The notes beneath the pieces were generated by a model that was not told the origin of the DNA, searched no databases, and was given only the letters and a program-made list of their open reading frames with translations. From Paenibacillus sp. MSJ-34 (GTDB lineage Bacteria > Bacillota > Bacilli > Paenibacillales > Paenibacillaceae): a stretch of 64,000 nt of DNA. Location of the stretch: the NCBI RefSeq assembly GCF_018918005.1, contig NZ_JAHLPR010000029.1, positions 23,219 to 87,218 of the forward strand. The letters are read 5' to 3'. This document shows positions 1 to 8,223 of this stretch, in pieces. Numbering within the stretch: position 1 is the stretch's first letter; every line of letters begins with the position of its first letter. A program made the translations under genes and the position numbers.

Positions 1-77
1 AGCATGCTGCAAGCCAATACCGCGGCAAAATAAACAAAATTGACAAGCGGATGAAAAGAAGAAAAACTATCCCTCAC
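1..77 (-). CDS. ECF transporter T component (EcfT/CbiQ-like), N-terminal fragment
   Basis: This is a partial gene running off the left edge; 25 codons are visible. I infer a GTG start at 77-75 because a GGAGGAG ribosome-binding site lies 7 bases upstream and no other start fits. Translation gives FHPLVNFVYFAAVLACSM, which matches the opening of energy-coupling-factor T components (HPLvNFxYF, then the first membrane helix). The gene overlaps the end of the preceding DUF4430 gene by 11 bases, so the two are probably translationally coupled. Known role: EcfT is the membrane scaffold joining a substrate-binding S subunit to ATPases. Inference: with the upstream cobalamin riboswitch, the substrate would be cobalamin or a related corrinoid. 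Only the N-terminus supports the call. Confidence 0.78.
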   Translation of the reverse strand, partial: MRDSFSSFHPLVNFVYFAAVLACSM

Positions 78-783
78 CGTTCTCTCCTCCCGCAGCCGCC
101 CATCCTCCTCCGACATCGCGGCCTAAATCGCATGTATATACCCATTCGACGACATCCCCGTCCTTCAGCATGTAGCGGCTGCTGCCGTAGTTGGGAAACC
201 ATCCGTTCACCTTATACATCCAACCGCTTAATTCGCCGCAGTCGAATTCGTAAATATTGTTGATGCCCTCGATATAGTTGCTGTTGTAGATCGGCGTCAT
301 GGAAAATTCCATATGAATTTGATGTTCCTTCATCTCTCTGTGCAATACGTCGAACACGGACTCGCCCTCGTAGAACGTCACGGCTTGAGCAGGATAAATG
401 ACACCGTCTTCCGGCAGCACCTCAAGCTTGTCTTTATTGAACAGATCCATATTGTCCAATATCGTGTAGCAGGTTACCGACAACGTGGCGGTTAATTTTT
501 TGTCCTTGTTTAAAGTGACATCCTGCCATTCCACCGGTTTCGGTTTTCCCTCCGGAACGGGGTCGGTTAGATATTGATCTTTCGTCGGTTCCGTTTCCTC
601 CGCGACCGCCGTCTTCCCTTCGTCCTTGCCCGGTTCGCCGTCTTGCCCGCTAACATCGTTCGCCTGAACGGCAAGGCCGGGGCCGGCCTCATCCGTCCTT
701 GCGCCGCCGCCCCCGGTTGAGAAGTACGCGATCGCTAATACGGCCAAAATAAGCAACGCCGTCAACCATCGTTTATGTTTCAT
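67..783 (-). CDS. secreted DUF4430 (transcobalamin C-terminal-like) protein
   Basis: A 238-residue exported protein. Residues 1-25 are a signal peptide or N-terminal anchor (positive MKHKR, then a hydrophobic stretch ending in Gly). Residues about 30-85 are an acidic, low-complexity linker. The DUF4430 domain is near 110-225 and carries the signature SGWMYKVNGWFPNYG followed by LKDGDVVEWVYTCDLG. DUF4430 is related to the C-terminal beta domain of eukaryotic transcobalamin and intrinsic factor. The gene follows the large SLH protein by 17 bases and overlaps the ecfT-like gene. A similar DUF4430 domain lies inside the large upstream protein. Likely role (inference): surface capture or hand-over of a corrinoid to the ECF transporter. 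The start is supported by AAGGTGG upstream. Confidence 0.88.
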   Translation of the reverse strand: MKHKRWLTALLILAVLAIAYFSTGGGGARTDEAGPGLAVQANDVSGQDGEPGKDEGKTAVAEETEPTKDQYLTDPVPEGKPKPVEWQDVTLNKDKKLTATLSVTCYTILDNMDLFNKDKLEVLPEDGVIYPAQAVTFYEGESVFDVLHREMKEHQIHMEFSMTPIYNSNYIEGINNIYEFDCGELSGWMYKVNGWFPNYGSSRYMLKDGDVVEWVYTCDLGRDVGGGWAAAGGENGEG

Positions 784-800
784 CGGATTCGCCCACCTTG

Positions 801-3800
801 CTATTTCACATCCGTCATATCATAGAGACGATGGAGCCCTTTCGTAAAACGGTCGTAAGCGACCAATGCATACATCGCTTGATCCGTGGCCATCAGATCG
901 ACTTCGCCCGGCCCCGCCCCGCCGTTATCCGTTCCGCCCGCTTTGATATGGTAGAACCCGCCGCCCGGAGCGGCAAAGCTCAGCAAGGCGTCGACGGCCG
1001 ATTTTTTATTTTTGACAAATCGTTTGTCCGTGTGCGGGTCGATGCCGAGTCCGGTCAAAGCGACGATCACCTGGGCGACGCTCTCCGAATTGTCGGAGTC
1101 CCAACTGGCATAACCGCCGTCCGCTTTCTGCGCCTTCGACAGCCAGGCGACGCCGCGATTAACTGCCGCCTTCACGCGGGAATCGGATTGATAATACGGC
1201 GTAAGCCCTTGGATGGCCATGGCCGTAATATCCGGGTCGGGCGCTTCGGGCTTTTCCCCTAACGCCCATCCGCCGCCGGCTATTTCTCTATTCAATATCA
1301 ATTCGATCAATTTTTCCCTTGTCGTTTGCGTTTTCACTTCCTTCACGACAGGGATATCGTAACGCTTGCTGTCCAGCGCGATCAGGGCGAAGATGGGACC
1401 GTTAATGCCTTGTTTCACCAATGTATCGAAATCGGCAAGCGGTTCCCTTAAGTTATACCCGGCGACGTCGTCCACGCTTTTGCCGATGGACGTGAGCGCA
1501 AGGATGACCCGATCGTACTCCGTATATTTCACACGATGCAGTTTCCCGGACTTTTCCTTTAATGTCTTTTCTACGTTCGCATAATATTTGTCATAGTATC
1601 CATCCGGCACCTTGACGCCCGAACGGGCAAGGCCGAATACGGTCCAATCTCCGCCAATCGTGGAAATCGCCGGATCGGCAATCGTTTCTTGCAGAAACTT
1701 CGCCGTTTCGTCGATCCGCTTTCGAATCTCCGGACGTTCTTTTTTTTGCACCGCCTGGATCTTTACCTCGGCCTTTTCTTTCGGACGGTTCCCGGTCTGC
1801 GATTCATAAGCTCTTACGGCGGCAACGGTCGCCATTTCCCTGGTCACCGCATCTTGCGGATGGAATCTATCGTCATGCCCCGTCATCAACTGCAGCGCCG
1901 CGACGGTTTCCACATCCGTTCTCGCCCATGCCGACACCGAATCCAGATCTTTCGGGACGGCGGAGGGTTGGGCCGGTTTCAGATCGAGAGCTCTTGCCAA
2001 CGTTGCGGCCATCTGCTCGCGAGTGATCGGTTCGTTCGGATGAAATCGATCGTTATATCCCGTCATCCAGCCGGCTTCAACAGCGGCATTGACATAAGGA
2101 TAATACCAATCGTCTTGAGCCACATCCCCAAAGTCGGCTGCCTGGTACGTCTGCGGGCGAAGCCCTAGAGTATTAGCCAATATTGTGGCGAATTCCGCTC
2201 TGGTCACATTCGATTTCGGCTTGAATGTTCCGTCGTTGCCCTGGATCCATCCCTGTTGCGTCGCCTTGCGGGCCGCTTCATACGCCCAAGCCGAGATGGC
2301 ATCGGCATCCGCATAGCGTTCCCGCAAATCCTGTTGTGCCGAATCGCCTTGGTTTGCCGCTTTCTCGCCAGTCGTATAGAGGACAAAGGTCGCCATCCGG
2401 TACGCCTTCACATACAGATCATTGCCTTTCGCGAAGGCGTAAGGCGCGTGATCCCCGTCTTTGGTTGCTTGCGCCCCTTGCTCCTCCGATTCGTATATGG
2501 CAATAGGCGTAAACTCGTTTTGTTCAATCAATCCGGGGAGCAGCCCCTTGCCGTTGTTCACCGCGAAGACGAGCGGTTTATCGAATTCCGCCGTTTGCTT
2601 GGCATTGCCCATCATAAAGGCGCGAACGATCTTATCGAATGTTTCGTTCCCGGTTACGGCGGTTTTCACAAGCTTTTGCAGCGCAGACTGACCGGGGTCG
2701 ATCCATGCGAACAGTTCGATGTGGCCGTCGCCGGCCGTAAGTCGCGTACCCTTGGCGAAGACCACCGAGATATCGCCTTTATTCGCCTTTATCATCGGGA
2801 TATCGTCTTTGACATCTTCCACGTTTACGATGACTTTCGCTTTTACGTCTTCGGGTATGTTGATCGTAATCGATTCGGCCTTGGCCAATTCTTTCGTAAT
2901 CTTGACGATATAGTCTCGTTGAATATGTTTGGGCACTTCGATGACCGGCGTTCTGTCGTTCGGATCGATCGCCGCTCCCGCGCCGCCGGATGCCGGCATT
3001 CCCGGCAGGGGTTCCCACTTGCTTAGGTCTTCCCCCAGATCGCCGCCGAGATCGGTTGTGTAGCGCCACTGGAGAGTATCCCCGTCGTTCAGAACGTATT
3101 TGCTCGCCCCGTAGTTGGGATACCATCCGTTGACGTTGTACATCCAGCCGCTGCCGCTGCCGTGGTCGAATTCGCCGTCCCCGGCGATAGATTGCACATA
3201 GACGCTTTCATATTTGGAATTCCACTCATATTCGTAGCTAATCCCGCGCTCGTCAAGCATTCTCTTCAATAACGACCAAGCCGTGTCGCCGGATTGCAGC
3301 TCTACCTTGGTCGCAGGCACGACGTATCCTTTATTGATCGTCCGTTTATCGACCGAGATCGTTGCATACTTTTTCGGTTGCGGAGTGGCTCCGCCGCCAT
3401 CGCTGCCGCCGTTCCCTCCGCCGCCATTGCCGCCGTTGCCGTTCTCGCCCCCGCCCGGCGTTTCCGCCCTACTGGACGAATAGGCGACAAAGTCGGTGAA
3501 ATGCTTCGTTTTCACGACAAGATCGTTACCATTGTCGTACGCATATTCCGGTTTGCCGCTTCTAAGCCCCTCAGCGTCCCCCGCATACTTCGGGATCAGT
3601 TTCGCCGCTTCCTCTTGGATATAGGCGGCTTCCTTCCCCTTCAAACCTTGGAACGTCAAAACGACATAATCGCTGAATTCGACGCTCGCCGGGCCGCCCA
3701 TGGAGAAAGCGCGCGCGATGCCGTCCAGTTTCTTCCCTTGCGGAACGGCTGCGGCAACTTGCTCGGTCATCGCCTCCGTTACGGTTACCTCAGTCAACAG

Positions 3801-5264
3801 CTCAAGCGACGAAGCATCTCCCTGAACCACCTTGGCCCCTGCCGGAATCAGCGCAAACAGGCTGCCTTTTGCGGCTTTAATTTCGGGAAGAGGGGTAGCG
3901 AAAGGCAGGTTGGTCGAAACTTTAGCCTTATAGTCGCTGGGAATTTCAATCGTTATGATTTTATCGCGGTCGGTTGAGGATATCGGAATAATATAATCGC
4001 GATGATCGTCAGGAATAACAATTCGGGGCCGATCCCCATCCGGCTTGATTTCGACGGGACTATCGGACTCCGTATCCGTCATATCGTAGAGGCGGTTCTT
4101 TCCGTTCACAAAACGGTCGTACGCGACAAGCGCATATGTCCCCTGGTCGGTGGCCATGCCGTCGATTTTCCCCGCTTCCGCGCCGCCGTTACCCGTATCT
4201 CCCGGTTTCACATGCATAAAGCCGCCGTCCGGCGCAGCGAAGGTCAGCAAGGCATCTATAGCCGAATGCCCGTTCTTCACAAATCTCGGATCCGTATGCG
4301 GATCGATGCCGACCGCTGTTAAAGCGACAACAACCTGGGCGATGCTTTCAACATTAACGGTGCCCCAGCTGGCAAAGCCGCCGTCCGGCGTCTGGTTATC
4401 CGACAACCACTGAATTCCCCGATCAACTGCCGCTTTTACGGCCGGATTCGTATCGATATAAGCGGCAAGCCCTTGAATGGCCATAGCTGTGATATCGGGA
4501 TCCGGATTGGCTGCTTTTTCGCCCAATGCCCATCCGCCCGCAGCCGCCGTATTTGTATTGATTTCGCGGTCTAATATGTACTGGATAAGCGCTTCCCTGG
4601 TCGTTTGGGCTATTTTGCCGTCTTGAACAGGAGGATCGTACAGGAACGGTAGTTCATAGTTTTTGCTGTCCAATGCCAATAAAGCAAAAATCGGACCGTT
4701 TATTCCCTGCCTAATAACCATTTGGTAATCGGCAAGCTTATCAAGCTGATTATAGCCGCCCACATCTTTAACGTCCTTGCCGATCGAGGTAAACGCCAAT
4801 ATCAGTCTCGAATGCTCTGTCCATTTGCTGCGGTCCAGCTTGTTCCCTTTCTCCTTCACGATGCCGACTACATTATCGTAGTACCGGTCGTAATAGTCGT
4901 CAGGAACCGGATAGTTTCCCCGGGCTAACGATAAAACGGACCATTCCCCTCCTAACGTTCCGAATTCCGGATTGGGGACAGTATCCAAAATATAAGCAAG
5001 GTTTTTGTCCAGTTGTTCCCGTACCGAATTTACGGACTCATACAGCTTGATCGCCGATTCTTGAGGGGTTTCCTCATAGACGTGATCGGTAATAGAATGT
5101 ACATCCGGTATCTCTTTCGGCAATTCCTTAACCGCTTCCGCATCGCCTCCGTCGACCGACGCTTCCGTTTCTTCGGCATAGGATATGATGGATAGGCCGG
5201 GTGAATTCACGGATAAAATAAGGCTCAGAATAAGAAGCCAAGCCATAAATCTATTCTTTTTCAT
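801..5264 (-). CDS. SLH-anchored protein with duplicated transcobalamin/intrinsic-factor-like toroids and DUF4430
   Basis: A 1487-residue secreted protein. Order of parts: signal peptide 1-31; prenyltransferase-like alpha/alpha toroid about 75-398 (DPDITAMAIQGL, PDGGFASW); beta domain 410-600; Gly/Asn-rich linker 602-626; DUF4430 650-745 (SGWMYNVNGWYPNYG); a second copy of the beta domain 770-965; three SLH domains about 983-1155; and a second toroid 1180-1487, closely similar to the first. A toroid plus a transcobalamin-like beta domain is the fold pairing of human intrinsic factor and transcobalamin. SLH domains bind secondary cell-wall polymer, so the protein should sit on the cell surface. 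Start: ATG with AGGAAAGGAAG upstream. A cobalamin riboswitch lies upstream beyond an IS200 element. Binding of cobalamin is inferred, not shown. Confidence 0.9.
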   Translation of the reverse strand: MKKNRFMAWLLILSLILSVNSPGLSIISYAEETEASVDGGDAEAVKELPKEIPDVHSITDHVYEETPQESAIKLYESVNSVREQLDKNLAYILDTVPNPEFGTLGGEWSVLSLARGNYPVPDDYYDRYYDNVVGIVKEKGNKLDRSKWTEHSRLILAFTSIGKDVKDVGGYNQLDKLADYQMVIRQGINGPIFALLALDSKNYELPFLYDPPVQDGKIAQTTREALIQYILDREINTNTAAAGGWALGEKAANPDPDITAMAIQGLAAYIDTNPAVKAAVDRGIQWLSDNQTPDGGFASWGTVNVESIAQVVVALTAVGIDPHTDPRFVKNGHSAIDALLTFAAPDGGFMHVKPGDTGNGGAEAGKIDGMATDQGTYALVAYDRFVNGKNRLYDMTDTESDSPVEIKPDGDRPRIVIPDDHRDYIIPISSTDRDKIITIEIPSDYKAKVSTNLPFATPLPEIKAAKGSLFALIPAGAKVVQGDASSLELLTEVTVTEAMTEQVAAAVPQGKKLDGIARAFSMGGPASVEFSDYVVLTFQGLKGKEAAYIQEEAAKLIPKYAGDAEGLRSGKPEYAYDNGNDLVVKTKHFTDFVAYSSSRAETPGGGENGNGGNGGGGNGGSDGGGATPQPKKYATISVDKRTINKGYVVPATKVELQSGDTAWSLLKRMLDERGISYEYEWNSKYESVYVQSIAGDGEFDHGSGSGWMYNVNGWYPNYGASKYVLNDGDTLQWRYTTDLGGDLGEDLSKWEPLPGMPASGGAGAAIDPNDRTPVIEVPKHIQRDYIVKITKELAKAESITINIPEDVKAKVIVNVEDVKDDIPMIKANKGDISVVFAKGTRLTAGDGHIELFAWIDPGQSALQKLVKTAVTGNETFDKIVRAFMMGNAKQTAEFDKPLVFAVNNGKGLLPGLIEQNEFTPIAIYESEEQGAQATKDGDHAPYAFAKGNDLYVKAYRMATFVLYTTGEKAANQGDSAQQDLRERYADADAISAWAYEAARKATQQGWIQGNDGTFKPKSNVTRAEFATILANTLGLRPQTYQAADFGDVAQDDWYYPYVNAAVEAGWMTGYNDRFHPNEPITREQMAATLARALDLKPAQPSAVPKDLDSVSAWARTDVETVAALQLMTGHDDRFHPQDAVTREMATVAAVRAYESQTGNRPKEKAEVKIQAVQKKERPEIRKRIDETAKFLQETIADPAISTIGGDWTVFGLARSGVKVPDGYYDKYYANVEKTLKEKSGKLHRVKYTEYDRVILALTSIGKSVDDVAGYNLREPLADFDTLVKQGINGPIFALIALDSKRYDIPVVKEVKTQTTREKLIELILNREIAGGGWALGEKPEAPDPDITAMAIQGLTPYYQSDSRVKAAVNRGVAWLSKAQKADGGYASWDSDNSESVAQVIVALTGLGIDPHTDKRFVKNKKSAVDALLSFAAPGGGFYHIKAGGTDNGGAGPGEVDLMATDQAMYALVAYDRFTKGLHRLYDMTDVK

Positions 5265-5447
5265 CGAATCGTTTCTTCCTTTCCTATGGAAATTGCAATG
5301 ATGTTCCCGCGAACAGTCATAACCACCGGCTTAGCCGGTGGCTTCCATCAGCCCTATAAGGGCATGGTACTAGCAAGCGCCTAAGAAGGCGCACTGAAAG
5401 TCTGCCAACCGCGAGCGGTCTCGGGCTTGCCCCTCAAAGGGGCTTTT

Positions 5448-5918
5448 TTATTTGCCCTTTCCTACCGACTCACCCGTAAACGGGTCGAACAGTTCTTTCA
5501 TTGTGAGTTGTTCGTAATTCTTATCCTCTGCCAGCTGATTGCGAATGTATTCGGCGATCACTTTCTTGTTTCGCCCTACCGTGTCCACGTAGTATCCTCT
5601 GCACCAAAACTGTCGATTCCCATATCGATACTTCAAATTTGCAAATTTATCGAATATCATCAATGAGCTTTTTCCTTTTAGATATCCCATAAACTCCGAC
5701 ACGCTCAGCTTTGGGGGAATACTCACCAGCATATGGATATGATCCGTACATGCCTCTGCTTCCAGAATCTCTACACCTTTTCGTTCACACAACTCCCGTA
5801 TGATTTTTCCAACTTCTCTTTTTAGTTTTCCATAAATGACTTGCCTACGATATTTCGGTGCAAATACAATATGGTATTTGCAGTTCCATCGTGTATGTGC
5901 TAGACTGCTCTTATCCAT
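5448..5918 (-). CDS. tnpA: IS200/IS605 family transposase TnpA
   Basis: A Y1 HUH single-strand transposase of 156 residues, the normal length for the family. The HUH pair is His60-Ile-His62 (CTDHIHMLVSIPP) and the likely nucleophile is Tyr124 (IAEYIRNQ). The DNA-binding core GRNKKVIAEYIRNQ is intact, so nothing visible suggests an inactive protein. Start: ATG at 5918 with AAGGAGG upstream. A plus-strand stem-loop with a T-run (GCCCC..GGGGC then TTTTTT, about 5430-5450) abuts the stop codon. It could terminate antisense transcription entering from the operon side. Confidence 0.95.
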   Translation of the reverse strand: MDKSSLAHTRWNCKYHIVFAPKYRRQVIYGKLKREVGKIIRELCERKGVEILEAEACTDHIHMLVSIPPKLSVSEFMGYLKGKSSLMIFDKFANLKYRYGNRQFWCRGYYVDTVGRNKKVIAEYIRNQLAEDKNYEQLTMKELFDPFTGESVGKGK

Positions 5919-6017
5919 TCCCTTGTCCTCCTTGATCTCTTTGTAGCGGTTGGCAGACCGGCTACCATTTTATCATGAAGGTCAAGGGATTTTTACTCAT
6001 AGCTATAAGCTTTCCTG

Positions 6018-6040
6018 AACCCCCAGTCGAACTGGGGGTT
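6018..6040 (-). repeat. left-end hairpin of IS200 element
   Basis: A perfect 10-bp inverted repeat with a 3-base loop (AACCCCCAGT-CGA-ACTGGGGGTT). It is interpreted as the subterminal hairpin recognised by TnpA. A factor-independent terminator is the alternative, because TTTTC follows on the plus strand. Confidence 0.6.
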
Positions 6041-6055
6041 TTCTTGTACAATAAT

Positions 6056-6087
6056 AAAACCTCTTAACTAGAATCGTTAAGAGGTTT
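6056..6087 (-). terminator. stem-loop with T-rich tail between cobalamin riboswitch and IS200
   Basis: A 12-bp stem (AAACCTCTTAAC/GTTAAGAGGTTT) around a 7-base loop. On the minus strand it is followed by TTATTATT. It lies about 90 bases 3' of the cobalamin riboswitch, in the place expected for the termination arm of an expression platform. The stem is AT-rich but long. I did not find a clear alternative antiterminator pairing by eye. Confidence 0.55.
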
Positions 6088-6132
6088 AATAGAAATAACA
6101 GCCATAACGGCCATAGCAGCTATAGCATTCAC
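6064..6132 (-). CDS. possible 22-residue leader peptide between riboswitch and terminator
   Basis: A very short reading frame: GTG start at 6132-6130, stop TAA at 6064. It has a near-ideal ribosome-binding site (AGGGGGTG at 6147-6140, 7-base spacing). The peptide begins MNAIAAMAVMAVIS, so it is hydrophobic and rich in Ala, Met, Val and Ile. Its last codons lie inside the stem-loop at 6056-6087, so translation could influence that hairpin. Alternatives: a fragment of a riboswitch-controlled gene cut off when IS200 inserted, or a chance frame. No homolog is recognised. Confidence 0.35.
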   Translation of the reverse strand: MNAIAAMAVMAVISIKPLNDSS

Positions 6133-6175
6133 TAATAAACACCCCCTATCGCTCGTAGAGTTGATTGGTGCAACA

Positions 6176-6347
6176 AAACAGGCAGGTCTTCTGGCTCAAG
6201 CGTCATCGCCCTTGCAACCTTCCCGGTTTCCCAGTGGCATCTTGCAAGGACTCTTCTTTCACAGCGGCGGGACCGCGCGGGATTTACACCCGCTTCCCTT
6301 TTAACCGATTCATGCCTAGTTTGGCCAAACATAATCGGCACCTGTTT
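6176..6347 (-). promoter_or_regulatory. cobalamin (adenosylcobalamin) riboswitch
   Basis: Read on the minus strand, the segment contains the hallmark pieces in order: a GGGAAGCGGGTGTAAATCCCGC hairpin in two blocks (GGGAAGCGGGTG, then TAAATCCCGC), GCGGTCCCGCCGCTGTGA, TGCCACTGGGAAACCGGGAAGG, and the B12-box variant GAGCCAGAAGACCTGCC. The closing helix P1 forms between AAACAGG (6347-6341) and CCTGTTT (6182-6176). It should sense a cobalamin derivative and repress downstream genes. In this orientation those are the SLH/transcobalamin-like gene, the DUF4430 gene and ecfT, now separated from it by the IS200 element. Confidence 0.94.
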
Positions 6348-6423
6348 CGATTATTCGATTTTCCATGCTCATCATAACGTATAAAAGTTCATTTGTCATG
6401 TGAATCTTTGGTTAACCGGCAAC

Positions 6424-6450
6424 GAAAATCGGCCCCCTTGCGGGAGCCTT
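6424..6450 (-). terminator. terminator after GNAT gene
   Basis: Minus strand GGCTCCCGCAAGGGGGCC folds as a short GC-rich hairpin followed by GATTTTCG. It sits about 15-40 bases past the stop codon of the GNAT gene. The T-run is short. Confidence 0.45.
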
Positions 6451-6464
6451 CGCTTTTAAACTCG

Positions 6465-6974
6465 TTATGACAGCACCTTCTCAAATACAGGAGAGTTAGC
6501 CGTTCTGCCCGGGAAATTCACTTCGCCACGTTGATCGTAGCCCAATCCGCGATACAGCTTCAATGCTGCCGTATTCTTGGCGTAAGTATCCAACCGGATG
6601 CTGCTGTATCCTTCGCGCACCGCATATTCTTCGGAAAAGGCGATCAATTTGCGGGCAATCCCTTGGCCCTGCGCTTCAGGATCAACGGCAATCCGATGCA
6701 TCATCAAAGGCGCTCCCTCCGCCTGCTTCCAATCAATAGTCCGGTACTGCTCGGCCTGATTCTCATCGAGCACGATTATGCCAAGTATCCGGCCATCGCC
6801 TTGCGCGACGAAGAGCGTCCCACGCTGCAAGTCCTCCCCGATCACGTCCCGGTTAGGGTAATGCTCATCCCACTGATCGCTGCCCCCGGCCTGCATCGCC
6901 GCTACGCAACGGGCGATCATTTCCATGATTTCTTGAAGTTCCTCTATGCGTCCTGTCCGAATTTCAATCTTCAT
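6465..6974 (-). CDS. GNAT family N-acetyltransferase
   Basis: A 169-residue acetyl-CoA-dependent acyltransferase. The GNAT acetyl-CoA loop is IAVDPEAQGQGIARKL (Q/RxxGxG/A motif near residues 105-120). It is followed by the typical SIRLDTYAKNTAALKLYRGL segment and a GYDQRGEV strand. The acceptor substrate cannot be told from the sequence. I chose ATG at 6974 because CAGGTG sits 6 bases upstream; a GTG three codons earlier has poorer spacing. It is a single gene with its own downstream hairpin. Confidence 0.85.
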   Translation of the reverse strand: MKIEIRTGRIEELQEIMEMIARCVAAMQAGGSDQWDEHYPNRDVIGEDLQRGTLFVAQGDGRILGIIVLDENQAEQYRTIDWKQAEGAPLMMHRIAVDPEAQGQGIARKLIAFSEEYAVREGYSSIRLDTYAKNTAALKLYRGLGYDQRGEVNFPGRTANSPVFEKVLS

Positions 6975-7260
6975 CTGCTGCACCTGCCCTAGCTTTTAGA
7001 CCAGTTTACTAAATGTCAAACAAGAATTGCAATTCGATCGCCGTTCTATTTTTCGTTTCGTTACACCAGCAACAAGGTAATTTACAAGGCGATTAGCGTG
7101 TTTACGTTTCGTCCCGCCCGACGGGTCGTCAGCCGTTGTGGTTTTATGAAATGGACTCCCTTGGCAGGTTTTCTCGTCAAATCAATCGCCTCGCATGGAA
7201 AAAACTGCATTCCCGCAGGCATTGCAGCACGACACCGGCATTGATGAGCTATCCTGCTTC

Positions 7261-8019
7261 TTAATAAGCGGTCCAGCCTGCATCCGCGGTAACGACGGTG
7301 CCGTTCACAAATCCGGAGTCGTCGGAAGCGAGGAATAAGGCGACTTTCGCAATCTCTTCCGGTTCGCCGGATCTCGGGTTATTGCCCGACCCGGACATTG
7401 CTTTTTCCATGCCGAACGCATTCGGGTTGTTCATGGTTGTGCCGATATTTGTGTTCACGCCGCCCGGAGCGATGGCATTGCAACGAATTCCCGATGTCGC
7501 ATATTGAAACCCGACATTCTTCGTCAGCCCGATAAGCGCGTGTTTCGCGGCCGTATATGCGGCACCCGCTCTCGAACCTTTTAAGCCGCCAATGGAAGCG
7601 ATATTGACGATGACCCCGTTGCCTTTCTCCAGGAAAATCGGCAGCGCTTTTCTGATGGCCCGCATCGGTCCGGTCGCATTGACGGCGAACACTCTGTCCC
7701 ATAACTCATCCGTTACATCGGCTGCAGGAACGAAATTATCCATAATGCCGGCATTATTCACGAGGATGTCTAACGTACCGTATGTACCAACCGCTGTGTC
7801 GATAAGATTTTGAATATCTTCTTCTTTGGCTACATTCGCTGCGATACCGATCGCTTCCCCGCCGTTTGCTTTAATTTCTTCGACCGTTGCATTGGCCGCG
7901 TCTGCATTCAAATCCGATACAACGACTTTCGCTCCTTCTTTGGCATACAAAATCGCTATCGCTTTCCCCATGCCAGAAGCCGCCCCCGTTATGACCGCAA
8001 CCTTGTTTTGAAGTCTCAT
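7261..8019 (-). CDS. short-chain dehydrogenase/reductase (SDR)
   Basis: A 252-residue classical SDR. The Rossmann cofactor motif is TGAASGMG (residues about 10-17), with the structural motif NNAG, catalytic Ser in NIASIGG and the YxxxK pair in YTAAK. An Asp after the second strand (VVSDLN) favours NAD(H). The C-terminal GTVVTADAGW is typical of 3-ketoacyl-reductase and glucose-dehydrogenase-like SDRs. The substrate is unknown. The 280-base gap downstream shows no gene. Confidence 0.9.
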   Translation of the reverse strand: MRLQNKVAVITGAASGMGKAIAILYAKEGAKVVVSDLNADAANATVEEIKANGGEAIGIAANVAKEEDIQNLIDTAVGTYGTLDILVNNAGIMDNFVPAADVTDELWDRVFAVNATGPMRAIRKALPIFLEKGNGVIVNIASIGGLKGSRAGAAYTAAKHALIGLTKNVGFQYATSGIRCNAIAPGGVNTNIGTTMNNPNAFGMEKAMSGSGNNPRSGEPEEIAKVALFLASDDSGFVNGTVVTADAGWTAY

Positions 8020-8223
8020 GGCAATCCCCCTATCAAAATGAATGCGTTTTCGCTTACATATTTATTATAGTGAATCGTGTCTGAATTATTCAATCGATCG
8101 TTTAATGTCGTTTGGCCGGTAACAAAATGTACAACTGGAATAGCCGGTCCCGTTCTCAACAGGCCGAAGATGTCGATGGTCACCAATAACCGCTCTGGCA
8201 TACAATAGCGCAAGGGGATGATC

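Larger units (their letters stand above)
5316..6047 (-). mobile_element. IS200/IS605-family insertion sequence (tnpA only)
   Basis: A single-gene IS200-type element; its ends are approximate. The right end (low coordinates) holds a chain of hairpins, including an 8-bp stem at 5323-5341 (CCACCGGC/GCCGGTGG). The left end holds a 10-bp stem at 6018-6040 (AACCCCCAGT/ACTGGGGGTT). As expected for this family, there are subterminal imperfect hairpins, no terminal inverted repeats and no obvious target duplication. A 13-base inverted repeat (GTCTGCCAACCGC at 5400-5412 and its complement at 5946-5958) links the two flanks of tnpA. No tnpB is present. The element separates the cobalamin riboswitch from the SLH gene. 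Confidence 0.8.

Noticed and set aside
2256..3026. Long plus-strand open frames opposite the SLH/transcobalamin gene, and similar frames opposite groEL, tsaD and the EPS genes
   Set aside because: They mirror the codon structure of the real genes, have Arg/His-rich translations without known motifs, and lack ribosome sites.
5316..5447. Multi-hairpin right end of IS200 as an omegaRNA
   Set aside because: No tnpB or related nuclease is present; IS200 right ends are normally hairpin-rich.
5430..5450. Stem-loop with T-run as terminator of tnpA
   Set aside because: The T-run lies on the plus strand, so it would stop plus-strand transcription, not tnpA; kept only as a remark in the tnpA entry.
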